Under the pieces are notes generated by a model. The model searched no databases. It saw only the letters and a list, made by a program, of their open reading frames with translations, and had not been told where the DNA came from. From Sulfurospirillum arcachonense (lineage in GTDB: Bacteria > Campylobacterota > Campylobacteria > Campylobacterales > Sulfurospirillaceae): 15,537 bases of DNA. Both the position numbers and the translations under genes were made by a program. The stretch is taken from assembly GCA_015662785.1 (NCBI GenBank), contig DQTM01000082.1, positions 1-15,537 on the forward strand. Direction: 5' to 3'. This document shows, in pieces, positions 1 through 5,994 of the stretch (position 1 is its first letter; each line of letters starts with the position of its first letter).

Positions 1-719
1 TTCAATCCTGAATCTAAAAACAGTCCCGGCCAAGGATCATATGCTCTAAATTTTACATATATTTCACTTGCACTTTCATTTGTAAAAGAGACTAATCCAT
101 CGGCTTTTTTTATTTTTTTTGCGTAAGATGTATCTGAACTATTTTGTTTTATAGGTTCTATGTTTTCAAAGTTTTTTAGTGTTTTTATAGTCAACTTTGC
201 AGCCATTATTGAAAGTTGTTCAAACAGCTTATCTACTTTTATATGCTCATTAAGCTTAAAATATGAAAAGCCCAATATGTCTCCCGTATCTAGTCCCTCT
301 TCCATGAGCATTGAAGTAACTCCAGCATACTTGTCTTGATTTAACAAAGATGATTGAATTGGACTTGCACCCCTATATTGCGGTAATAGTGAAGCATGAA
401 GATTAATACAAGGAGCTATATTAAGAATAGCACGAGGTAGTATCTGTCCATAAGCAGCCACAACAATAAAATCTGGCTTAAAAGAGTTTATATACTCAAA
501 TGCCTCATCATTCTTAAGAGTTTTAGGCTGATAAATCTCTACATGTAAAGAGTTTTGTAAAGCATATGATTTTGTATGAGGTGGAGTTAAAACTTGCTTT
601 CTCCCTACTGGTTTATCTGGCTGAGTAACAAGCAGAGGAACTTCTACGTCTTTACATGTAATAAGCTCTTTTAAAATCTCTGTAGCATAATCAGGTGTTC
701 CCATAAATACAATTGTCAT
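1..719 (-). CDS. fmt: Methionyl-tRNA formyltransferase, 3' part cut by window edge
   Basis: Transfers a formyl group from 10-formyl-tetrahydrofolate to Met-tRNA(fMet) in the cytoplasm for translation initiation. I translated this by hand from the minus strand: it opens MTIVFMGTPDYA and stays open to the window edge, giving 239 of the usual 300-310 or so residues. The N-terminal formyltransferase fold is visible, with the family motif SLLPQYRGASPI at about residues 110-121. N106 and H108 (in INLHAS) and D144 (in GLDTGD) fall at the same numbers as the catalytic Asn/His/Asp of E. coli Fmt. The start codon shares one base with the proB stop (TAATG), so the two are translationally coupled. The C-terminal OB-fold domain is only just reached at the edge. 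The gene carries two copies of the TACATGTA word (540-547 and 653-660). Confidence 0.97.
   Translation of the reverse strand, partial: MTIVFMGTPDYATEILKELITCKDVEVPLLVTQPDKPVGRKQVLTPPHTKSYALQNSLHVEIYQPKTLKNDEAFEYINSFKPDFIVVAAYGQILPRAILNIAPCINLHASLLPQYRGASPIQSSLLNQDKYAGVTSMLMEEGLDTGDILGFSYFKLNEHIKVDKLFEQLSIMAAKLTIKTLKNFENIEPIKQNSSDTSYAKKIKKADGLVSFTNESASEIYVKFRAYDPWPGLFLDSGL
540..547. repeat. TACATGTA word in fmt (extended: TACATGTAAAGAG)
   Basis: CTCTACATGTAAAGAG at 537-552 is an imperfect palindrome extending the core. On the coding (minus) strand it reads SLHVE. Exact 13-mer copies of the extended form also occur at 3858, 4174 and, inverted, ending at 6074. Confidence 0.7.
653..660. repeat. 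TACATGTA word in fmt (inverted, TACATGTAAAGA)
   Basis: TCTTTACATGTA reads TACATGTAAAGA on the minus strand. In fmt it encodes TCK, a different reading frame from the copy at 540, which encodes LHV. Confidence 0.65.
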
Positions 720-1483
720 TAGTTTTCCTTATAGGTAAACAAAGTTCCACCCATATGAATACCATCGAGCACATAACTCTTAACATCACTCAAATCAAAT
801 CCACTACACATAAACATATCTTGTTTTCTTTGAAGTAAAAAGTCTGCTGATTTCAGTTTTGTCACTATGCCCCCTGTGGCAAATTCACTTCCTGCATTTT
901 GTGGTAATTCTAACTCTTCTTTGGCTATAGAGTTTACAATTTTTTTCATAACTGCATCATCATGTTTATTGGGGTCTTTATCGTAGTACCCATCAATATC
1001 AGAAAGAATTATGAGCAAATCTGCTCTAAAATAGTGAGCAACATGAGCTGATAGTTGGTCATTATCACCAAAGACCAACTCTTCTATAGCTGTTGCATCA
1101 TTTTCATTTATAATTGGAAGAACATCATGTTTTATGAGAGTATCTACTGCACATTTTGCATTTTGTGTTCTTTTTCTTGAATCAAAATCATCAGCAGTTA
1201 AAAGAATTTGAGCACCTATTTTGTCAAATTTTGCTAGTTTTTTATTGTATAATTCAATGAGGTGGGGCTGTCCAACAGCAGCTATGGCTTGTCTATTGGG
1301 AAGTGATTTTTTATCTAGTTTTAGCTTAGAGTATCCAGCTGCAACCGCAGCTGAACTAACTAATATAACTTCGTTGTTTTTCATAAGTTCTACTAAAAAC
1401 TCAACAAGATTGAGCATTCTCGTTTTTTCTATACGATTTTGCTCACTTAGTACATGACTTCCTACTTTAACAACTACTCTCAT
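719..1483 (-). CDS. proB: Glutamate 5-kinase, short form without PUA domain
   Basis: Phosphorylates L-glutamate to glutamyl 5-phosphate, the first step of proline synthesis. The amino-acid-kinase fold is clear: VVVKVGSHVL at the N-terminus (phosphate-binding loop), LVSSAAVAAG, PIINENDATA at mid-protein, DNDQLSAHVA, LLILSDIDGYYDKDP, and GGIVTKLKSA near the end. The chosen ATG at 1483 gives 254 residues and has a GGAG 8 nt upstream; an in-frame start at 1531 adds 16 residues unlike the family and lacks comparable support. E. coli ProB is 367 residues with a C-terminal PUA domain; that domain is absent here, as known for Campylobacterota enzymes. It lies 87 nt downstream of obgE, and its stop overlaps the fmt start. 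Confidence 0.95.
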   Translation of the reverse strand: MRVVVKVGSHVLSEQNRIEKTRMLNLVEFLVELMKNNEVILVSSAAVAAGYSKLKLDKKSLPNRQAIAAVGQPHLIELYNKKLAKFDKIGAQILLTADDFDSRKRTQNAKCAVDTLIKHDVLPIINENDATAIEELVFGDNDQLSAHVAHYFRADLLIILSDIDGYYDKDPNKHDDAVMKKIVNSIAKEELELPQNAGSEFATGGIVTKLKSADFLLQRKQDMFMCSGFDLSDVKSYVLDGIHMGGTLFTYKEN

Positions 1484-1570
1484 CTTAATGTCTCCTTTTT
1501 CAGGAACAAAGTCCCTAAAAATTCCTCTCACTAAAGCACGAAACAGAAGTTTCTCTCTTGTAAAAAAAAT

Positions 1571-2683
1571 TTATTCCTCTATTGTTTTTCTAGTTTCATT
1601 AACTGCACCTAAAAGTGCATATTTTATAGCTTCTAAGTTCTTTCTTGATATTGAAGAAAATGGCATAACAAAATATGGCTTTGAATTATCATAGCCATCA
1701 TAACCCTGTACATCCTGACAGTATGCAGGCATATCATCTTCAAAACCGAAGTGTTTTCCATTCTTATTTGGCTCAAGACCAAGCATTTCTATAAATGCTT
1801 TTGATTTTTCTTCTACCTCTTCAGGACTTAATGCATCACTTCTTGTAAGTGCTATTGCGTAAGAGTTATGTGAAAGGTTCTCTGAAAAGTTTTTAACTTC
1901 TTTAGCCAAAGTTTTATACTGTTCTTCAAGTTCTCTGTAGTTTGCAATGTCTATCATAAAAAGTAAAAACTTAGTTCTTTCTATATGCTTCAGAAAATCA
2001 AGTCCAAGCCCTCTTCCGTCACTAGCTCCCTCAATAATCCCAGGAATATCTGCCATAACGTATGATTGGAAGTTGTCAGTTTCAACAACTCCTAGCTTTG
2101 GAGTAAGTGTAGTAAACTCATAATTTGCAATCTCAGGTTCTGCGTTTGAAAGAACTGAGATAAGAGTTGATTTTCCTACATTTGGAAAACCTACAAGTCC
2201 AACGTCAGCTATCAGTTTGAGCTCAAGTCTTATATTTCTGCTTTCTCCATTGATACCAGGTTGAGCATACGAAGGTCTTTGGTTAGTTGGTCCTTTAAAG
2301 TGAACATTTCCAAGTCCACCTTTTCCACCCTCAATGAAAAGTATTTTTTCTCCATCTTTAACCAAATCAAGCAGAATTTCGCCAGTGTCCCCGTCAAGTA
2401 CTTGAGTTCCTGGAGGAACTACTACATCTAAAGATTCTCCATACTTTCCATAACACTTTCTTGGCATTCCTGGTTGTCCATTTTTTGCTTTTAAGTTTCC
2501 TGAGCCTCTAAAATGAGATAGTGTATGCGTGTTTTTATCTACTCTAAAAAAGACGTTTCCACCTTTTCCACCATCACCACCATCTGGTCCACCCATAATA
2601 ACGTGCTTTTCACGTCTAAATGATACAGCACCTGCACCACCATTACCAGCTTTTACATTTAATTTTACATTATCTACGAACAT
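1571..2683 (-). CDS. obgE: Obg-family GTPase (ribosome assembly / stress GTPase)
   Basis: Obg/CgtA GTPases bind the 50S subunit and link ribosome assembly to nucleotide state. The 370-residue protein has the glycine-rich Obg fold at residues 1-158 and the G domain after that: G1 GFPNVGKS at 165-172, switch I with TTLTP near 191-195, G3 DIPG at 212-215, and G5 around SS at 343-344. The G4 motif, usually NKxD, reads TRSD at 280-283, so both the Asn and Lys positions are substituted. An AAGG lies just before the ATG. It sits downstream of rplU-rpmA, the common arrangement in bacteria. The 112-nt gap to rpmA holds a hairpin and a TACATGTA palindrome next to a possible -10 (TATTAT, 2730-2725), so it may have some transcription of its own. 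Confidence 0.97.
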   Translation of the reverse strand: MFVDNVKLNVKAGNGGAGAVSFRREKHVIMGGPDGGDGGKGGNVFFRVDKNTHTLSHFRGSGNLKAKNGQPGMPRKCYGKYGESLDVVVPPGTQVLDGDTGEILLDLVKDGEKILFIEGGKGGLGNVHFKGPTNQRPSYAQPGINGESRNIRLELKLIADVGLVGFPNVGKSTLISVLSNAEPEIANYEFTTLTPKLGVVETDNFQSYVMADIPGIIEGASDGRGLGLDFLKHIERTKFLLFMIDIANYRELEEQYKTLAKEVKNFSENLSHNSYAIALTRSDALSPEEVEEKSKAFIEMLGLEPNKNGKHFGFEDDMPAYCQDVQGYDGYDNSKPYFVMPFSSISRKNLEAIKYALLGAVNETRKTIEE

Positions 2684-2730
2684 GGGAAACCTTTTTTATT
2701 TGTCTTGGAAATTTTAAATTATTTATAATA

Positions 2731-2742
2731 TCTACATGTAGA
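2731..2742. repeat. Perfect 12-bp palindrome TCTACATGTAGA, intergenic copy of the TACATGTA word
   Basis: This is the only copy of the TACATGTA word outside a coding region. It is the most symmetric copy, a perfect 12-bp dyad. It lies about 50 bp upstream of the obgE ATG and directly abuts a TATTAT on the minus strand (2730-2725) that could be the -10 of an obgE promoter, a natural place for an operator. The operator role is inference. Confidence 0.6.
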
Positions 2743-2769
2743 GATCAAAAATAATCTCGTTAAGGGGAG

Positions 2770-2792
2770 TTAGGCGGATTAAATCCGCCTAA
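2770..2792 (-). terminator. Hairpin between rpmA and obgE, possible partial terminator or processing site
   Basis: TTAGGCGGATT and AATCCGCCTAA form a perfect 11-bp inverted repeat around a single central base (in practice a 9-bp stem with a 5-nt loop). It begins 3 nt after the rpmA stop. No U-run follows directly on the minus strand; the nearest T-run is about 20 nt downstream. It is therefore not a textbook intrinsic terminator and may instead attenuate or protect the r-protein message ahead of obgE. Confidence 0.5.
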
Positions 2793-2795
2793 TAA

Positions 2796-3050
2796 TTATG
2801 CGGGGATAACAGAAACTTTGTTTCTTTTTTTGTCTTTACGTTTGAACTCAACATGTCCATCTACTAGAGCGTAGATAGTATGATCTGTTCCTATTCCAAC
2901 ATTGTCACCAACATGAACTTTTGTTCCACGTTGTCTGATTATGATGTTACCTGCAACTACAAATTCACCACCGAATTTTTTAACGCCTAGTCTACGACCA
3001 GCTGAATCTCTATTATTTTGAGTACTACCTTGACCTTTCTTATGTGCCAT
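2796..3050 (-). CDS. rpmA: 50S ribosomal protein L27
   Basis: L27 is an 84-residue component of the large ribosomal subunit near the peptidyl transferase centre. The start MAHKKGQGSTQNNRDS and the segment RRLGVKKFGGEFV are diagnostic of the family, as is GNIIIRQRGTK. The N-terminus begins directly with the mature AHKKG form, so there is no cleavable extension like that of Firmicutes L27. An AAGGAT precedes the ATG. It follows rplU by 28 nt and precedes obgE. Confidence 0.98.
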   Translation of the reverse strand: MAHKKGQGSTQNNRDSAGRRLGVKKFGGEFVVAGNIIIRQRGTKVHVGDNVGIGTDHTIYALVDGHVEFKRKDKKRNKVSVIPA

Positions 3051-3078
3051 TAGTTATCCTTTCTTAGTGTCTATGGGA

Positions 3079-3387
3079 TTAAGCTTTAATGCTTAAAACT
3101 TTAACTTTAGTATACTGTCTTCTAAAACCACGTTTAAGCTTAGAATCTTTTCTTCTACGCTTTTTAAAGATAATAACTTTCTTATCTTTTCCGTCAGTTA
3201 TAACTTCTAGTTCAACTTTTGCGCCATCCACGAATGGAGCTCCCACTTTAAGTTCGCCGTTATTAACAGCTAGAACTTCAGTCACCTCGATTTTCTCTTT
3301 TGGCTGAGCGTCAAACTTGTCGAGATCTAAGATATCGCCTTCTTGAACTTTATACTGCTTCCCGCCATTTTTAATGATTGCATACAT
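3079..3387 (-). CDS. rplU: 50S ribosomal protein L21
   Basis: L21 is a 102-residue large-subunit protein that contacts 23S rRNA and L20. The opening MYAIIKNGGKQYKVQEGD, the central GAPFVDGA, and the basic KKRRRKDSKLKRGFRRQ near the C-terminus are typical. AAGGAC lies upstream of the ATG. It is the first gene of the minus-strand operon rplU-rpmA-obgE-proB-fmt, and the probable promoter lies in the divergent gap at 3388-3486. Confidence 0.98.
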   Translation of the reverse strand: MYAIIKNGGKQYKVQEGDILDLDKFDAQPKEKIEVTEVLAVNNGELKVGAPFVDGAKVELEVITDGKDKKVIIFKKRRRKDSKLKRGFRRQYTKVKVLSIKA

Positions 3388-3431
3388 TAGGTATGTCCTT
3401 TTCTGAAGAGTTTTTTCTAATTAAGACGTGG

Positions 3432-3437
3432 ATTATA
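3432..3437 (-). promoter_or_regulatory. Probable -10 element for the rplU operon
   Basis: The minus strand reads TATAAT here, about 45 nt upstream of the rplU ATG, which leaves a leader with a proper ribosome binding site. No clear -35 is seen, as is usual for sigma-70 promoters of Campylobacterota. Its position in the divergent gap supports it. Confidence 0.6.
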
Positions 3438-3475
3438 TCTGAAAGTTCTTTAAGGTAAGATTAAACTTTATTGTT

Positions 3476-3481
3476 TATAAT
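3476..3481 (+). promoter_or_regulatory. TATAAT -10 element 5 nt before the ATG at 3487 (leaderless-type start)
   Basis: TTTATAATCAAGAATG places a perfect TATAAT exactly 5 nt before the start codon. Transcription would begin at or within the ATG, and no real ribosome binding site precedes it. Three other genes in the window have the same spacing. Confidence 0.55.
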
Positions 3482-3486
3482 CAAGA

Positions 3487-4011
3487 ATGATTTTAATACA
3501 CACAGCACTAAAGCACGAAGCAAAACCTATAATAGAGTATTTCAGACTTCAATGCATACAAACTAAACCATTTAAAATCTATGAAAAAGGCAACATTGTT
3601 TTAGCTGTTTGTGGCATGGGTAGACAAAATACTTTACATGTAAAAGAAGTTTTTGAAAACTATGAAATTAAAAAAGCTATAAACATAGGTATAGCAGGCT
3701 GTAAAGATAAAACAGTGAAAATAGGTTCTATTTTTTGCACAACTCATCAAATAGAAAGTATAAAGTATTCAACGCTAAGTACTATTAATGAACCACTTGA
3801 TAACCCTGAAGGCTTAAAAACAACTCTTGTTGATATGGAGTCAAAGCATTTTATATCTACATGTAAAGAGTTTTTAGATATAAATGATATATATATTTTA
3901 AAAGTGGTTTCTGACCACTTAGATACCTCAATACCAAAGAAAGAATTTGTATGGAAGATTATAGAACAAAATTTGAAAAGCATATCTCAAGTAGTAACTT
4001 TACAAAATTAA
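3487..4011 (+). CDS. Shortened nucleoside-phosphorylase-fold protein (MTA/SAH nucleosidase-like)
   Basis: This 174-residue protein resembles the purine nucleoside phosphorylase / MTAN superfamily, which cleaves the glycosidic bond of nucleosides. Visible matches are an early HTALKHEAKPI with E11 in the place of the MTAN Glu, CGMGRQN at 42-48, INIGIAGC at 66-73, VDMES at 115-119 (ribose-binding Glu motif), and SDHLD at 142-146 (the MTAN catalytic Asp region). MTANs are usually near 230 residues, so it is shortened, mainly between about 85 and 112. Its last 61 nt overlap the start of the radical-SAM gene, so the two are probably coupled. MTAN enzymes can hydrolyse 5'-deoxyadenosine, a radical-SAM by-product, so housekeeping for its neighbour is a reasonable inference. 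The substrate is unproven. Confidence 0.7.
   Translation: MILIHTALKHEAKPIIEYFRLQCIQTKPFKIYEKGNIVLAVCGMGRQNTLHVKEVFENYEIKKAINIGIAGCKDKTVKIGSIFCTTHQIESIKYSTLSTINEPLDNPEGLKTTLVDMESKHFISTCKEFLDINDIYILKVVSDHLDTSIPKKEFVWKIIEQNLKSISQVVTLQN
3635..3642. repeat. TACATGTA word in the nucleosidase-like gene
   Basis: TTTACATGTAAA is a perfect 12-bp palindrome here, followed by AGAAG. It encodes LHVK. Confidence 0.65.
3858..3865. repeat. TACATGTA word in the nucleosidase-like gene (TACATGTAAAGAG)
   Basis: The full 13-mer is followed by TTTTTA, also as at 4174. In this gene it is read STCKE, whereas the copy at 3635 in the same gene is read LHVK, so the DNA and not the peptide is what recurs. Confidence 0.7.
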
Positions 4012-5180
4012 GTAAAAAAACACAAAATTTTTTAGAAGAAAAAGCCTATATGTATAGACTCTCCTTTTCTGACATAAAACAGCTCGTAGATATAGCGATT
4101 GATTTAGATATGTGGGAAGAAGAACCTCTACATGTAAAGTGGCAAGACAAAGAAAATAAGAAAAAAACACTTCTACATGTAAAGAGTTTTTATGATGAGT
4201 TAAAGCAGAAGCCAAAGAGTTATAAAGAGTTTGATGTAAGCTCAAACAGACGAGATAAATTTAACTTTTTTGAGTATGAAAAAGAGGAGCTTTCTCTTGG
4301 ATCTTGTCCGGTGGCGAGTCCAAAAACTCGTTGTTGTAATCTCCTTACACTTGATGCAGTTGAGAGTTGTGGGTTTGATTGTTCTTACTGTTCTATTCAA
4401 AGTTTTTACAATGAAAATAAAATAGGTTTTGATAAAAACTTTGCTACAAAGCTAAAAACCCTTAAACTTGATGCGAATAAAACATACCACATAGGAACAG
4501 GACAAAGTTCAGACTCTTTGATGTGGGGAAACAAACACGGTATTTTAGAGGCACTTTTTGAGTTTGCTAAAAAAAATAAAAATGTTATCTTAGAGCTAAA
4601 AACGAAATCTGATAACATAACATATTTGCTTGAAAATGATGTTCCTAAAAACATACTTTGTACTTGGAGTATCAATACTCCTACTATAATAAAAAATGAA
4701 GAAAACTTAAGTGCTTCACTTGAACAAAGAATACAAAGTGCAAGAAAACTAGCTGATAAAGGTGTTTTAGTTGGTTTTCATTTTCATCCGATTGTTGTTT
4801 ATGAAAACTATCTTAGCGAATATAAACAAACTGTTGATATCTTATTAGAAAATTTTATGCCTTCAGAGGTTGCACTTGTCAGTTTGGGTACTTTGACATT
4901 TATAAAACCAGTAATTAAAAAACTTAGAAGTCGTGATTTTAAGAGTAAAATTTTACAAATGCCTATGGAAAATGCTAGTGGAAAACAGTCTTACCCTTTG
5001 TCAACCAAAGAAGAGATGTTTAAGGGAGTTTATAAAGCTTTTAAACCTTGGCATAACAAAGTTTATTTTTACATGTGCATGGAAGATGAGAGTTTATGGA
5101 AAAAAGTCTTCGGTTACGAGTACTCTCATAACGACGAAATGGAAAAAGATATGATAAGCTCTTATCTAAAGAAAATCTAA
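3951..5180 (+). CDS. Radical-SAM protein of the spore photoproduct lyase-like family
   Basis: This 409-residue cytoplasmic protein carries the radical-SAM cluster motif CX3CX2C at C140, C144 and C147 (CGFDCSYC). It also has SPL-family landmarks: ELKTKSDN at 215-222, TWSINTP at 238-244, EQRIQSARKLADKGVLVGFH at 258-277, HP at 279-280, and LVSLGTLTF at 309-317. The SPL family repairs 5-thyminyl-5,6-dihydrothymine in spore DNA, but Campylobacterota do not sporulate. The H-atom-donor cysteine of B. subtilis SplB lies about 44 residues after the cluster motif; here no cysteine occurs between 148 and 236. A different substrate or radical chemistry is therefore likely. The N-terminal 110 residues are not recognised and hold two LHVK segments encoded by the TACATGTAAAG word. 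The start overlaps the upstream nucleosidase-like gene by 61 nt; a later start at codon 34 is possible. Confidence 0.8.
   Translation: MEDYRTKFEKHISSSNFTKLSKKTQNFLEEKAYMYRLSFSDIKQLVDIAIDLDMWEEEPLHVKWQDKENKKKTLLHVKSFYDELKQKPKSYKEFDVSSNRRDKFNFFEYEKEELSLGSCPVASPKTRCCNLLTLDAVESCGFDCSYCSIQSFYNENKIGFDKNFATKLKTLKLDANKTYHIGTGQSSDSLMWGNKHGILEALFEFAKKNKNVILELKTKSDNITYLLENDVPKNILCTWSINTPTIIKNEENLSASLEQRIQSARKLADKGVLVGFHFHPIVVYENYLSEYKQTVDILLENFMPSEVALVSLGTLTFIKPVIKKLRSRDFKSKILQMPMENASGKQSYPLSTKEEMFKGVYKAFKPWHNKVYFYMCMEDESLWKKVFGYEYSHNDEMEKDMISSYLKKI
4129..4136. repeat. TACATGTA word in the SPL-like gene (TACATGTAAAG)
   Basis: CCTCTACATGTAAAG encodes PLHVK. A second copy starts 45 bp downstream in the same frame. 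Confidence 0.7.
4174..4181. repeat. TACATGTA word in the SPL-like gene (TACATGTAAAGAG)
   Basis: Full 13-mer followed by TTTTTA. Encodes LHVKSF. It is the fourth copy within 550 bp, the densest cluster in the window. Confidence 0.7.
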
Positions 5181-5185
5181 CAAAG

Positions 5186-5202
5186 CCTCTTTTTTTAAGA
5201 GG
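5186..5202 (+). terminator. Weak stem-loop after the SPL-like gene
   Basis: CCTCTT, a 5-T loop and AAGAGG form a 6-bp stem starting 5 nt after the stop codon. There is no U-run after the stem, so termination would be weak at best. A fresh -10-like element follows before the next gene. Confidence 0.3.
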
Positions 5203-5232
5203 TCTGGAGAAATAAAACTTATAAATATATGA

Positions 5233-5238
5233 TAAAAT
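5233..5238 (+). promoter_or_regulatory. Possible -10 element upstream of the SDR gene
   Basis: TAAAAT within TATGATAAAATACC (a TG-extended context) lies about 21 nt before the ATG, followed by AAGGG as a ribosome binding site. Spacing is right for a short-leader promoter. No -35 is evident. Confidence 0.4.
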
Positions 5239-5259
5239 ACCTCTTTATAAGGGTAGAAT

Positions 5260-5919
5260 ATGAAAACAGCATTAGTTACTGGGTCAAGCAGCGGTATAGG
5301 AAAAGCGATTTGTAGTGAACTTAAATCAAATGGTTATGAGGTTCATGGTATTAGTAGAACAAATGGTGAAATAATATGTGATTTAAAAGACACAAAAGCT
5401 CTTCAACTTAAGATAAAAGAGTTTTTAAAAACAACTGATGTCGACTTGCTTGTTAACTGTGCTGGTGTTGGAATATTTACTCCGCATGAAGAGTTAAAAT
5501 TAGAACAGATAGAAACACTTATAGATGTGAACCTTAAAGCACCTATCATACTAACTAACCTTTGTCTTAGAAGCCTTAAAAAAACCAAAGGGCATATCAT
5601 AAATGTAAGTTCAATTGAGGCAACTCGTCACTCTAAGTTTTCTGCACTTTATACTGCTACCAAAAGTGGTTTGAGAGACTTTAGTTTAGCTCTTTTTGAA
5701 GAGTTGAGAAAAGCAGAAGTAAGAGTAACAAACATAAATCCAGACATGACTCAAACTGCATTCTTTGATGAACTAAGCTTCGAACCCTCAAAAAAACAAA
5801 ATGCACATCTTCGTCCTGAAGATATAGCAAAAACAGTTTTACATGTGATGCAATCTCCTTTTGTTGTTACTGACATAACAGTTCGTGCACAAAAGTTTGA
5901 AATTATTAGGAAAAAGTAA
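5260..5919 (+). CDS. Short-chain dehydrogenase/reductase (SDR)
   Basis: This is a classical NAD(P)-dependent SDR of 219 residues, slightly shorter than the usual 250 or so. The Rossmann glycine motif TGSSSGIG is at residues 7-14, NCAG (in place of NNAG) at 66-69, the active-site Ser in NVSSIE at 115-120, and YTATK (Y131, K135) completes the catalytic triad. GISRTNGEIICDL suggests a small-residue cofactor pocket typical of the family. AAGGG precedes the ATG. It lies downstream of the radical-SAM gene on the same strand with a hairpin and possible promoter between. Substrate cannot be deduced. A TACATGTG near-match (5840-5847) encodes an LHV segment. Confidence 0.9.
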   Translation: MKTALVTGSSSGIGKAICSELKSNGYEVHGISRTNGEIICDLKDTKALQLKIKEFLKTTDVDLLVNCAGVGIFTPHEELKLEQIETLIDVNLKAPIILTNLCLRSLKKTKGHIINVSSIEATRHSKFSALYTATKSGLRDFSLALFEELRKAEVRVTNINPDMTQTAFFDELSFEPSKKQNAHLRPEDIAKTVLHVMQSPFVVTDITVRAQKFEIIRKK

Positions 5920-5943
5920 ATATATTATAAGTTAATACAACGT

Positions 5944-5961
5944 TTAAATTTAAAAATTTAA
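5944..5961. repeat. AT-only inverted repeat upstream of the 5995 promoter
   Basis: TTAAATTT, a 2-nt centre and AAATTTAA form an 8-bp-arm dyad 23 nt upstream of the TATAAT at 5984. The position around -35 to -50 would suit an operator, but pure A/T palindromes arise easily in DNA of this composition. Confidence 0.3.
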
Positions 5962-5983
5962 CACAAATATAACAATTAATTTG

Positions 5984-5989
5984 TATAAT
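5984..5989 (+). promoter_or_regulatory. Extended -10 (TGTATAAT) 5 nt before the ATG at 5995 (leaderless-type start)
   Basis: TGTATAATACATAATG has a perfect TATAAT with an upstream TG, exactly 5 nt from the start codon. No ribosome binding site is present. It would drive the four-gene ABC cluster 5995-9109, starting transcription at or in the first codon. Confidence 0.6.
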
Positions 5990-5994
5990 ACATA

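Noticed and set aside
1221..1457. Open frame on the plus strand inside proB, and similar frames at 1488-1694, 2529-2717, 3089-3307
   Set aside because: They run antisense to well-identified genes, show no family motif and have no ribosome binding site or own gap; they are by-products of the real reading frames.
3487..4011. Futalosine hydrolase (MqnB) or the main MTAN of the menaquinone pathway
   Set aside because: The protein is about 50 residues shorter than these enzymes and pairs with an SPL-like gene; nothing ties it to menaquinone synthesis.
4129..4181. Two repeat copies 45 bp apart considered as a CRISPR-like or tandem array
   Set aside because: Only two short copies inside a coding frame, no further units, no cas genes; they belong to the dispersed TACATGTA word.
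537..4190. Recurring LHVK/LHVE peptide as a protein motif
   Set aside because: The same DNA word is translated as TCKE and LYMY elsewhere, so the repeat is at DNA level and not a peptide motif.
5186..5202. Strong terminator after the SPL-like gene
   Set aside because: The stem is only six pairs and no U-run follows; listed as weak only.
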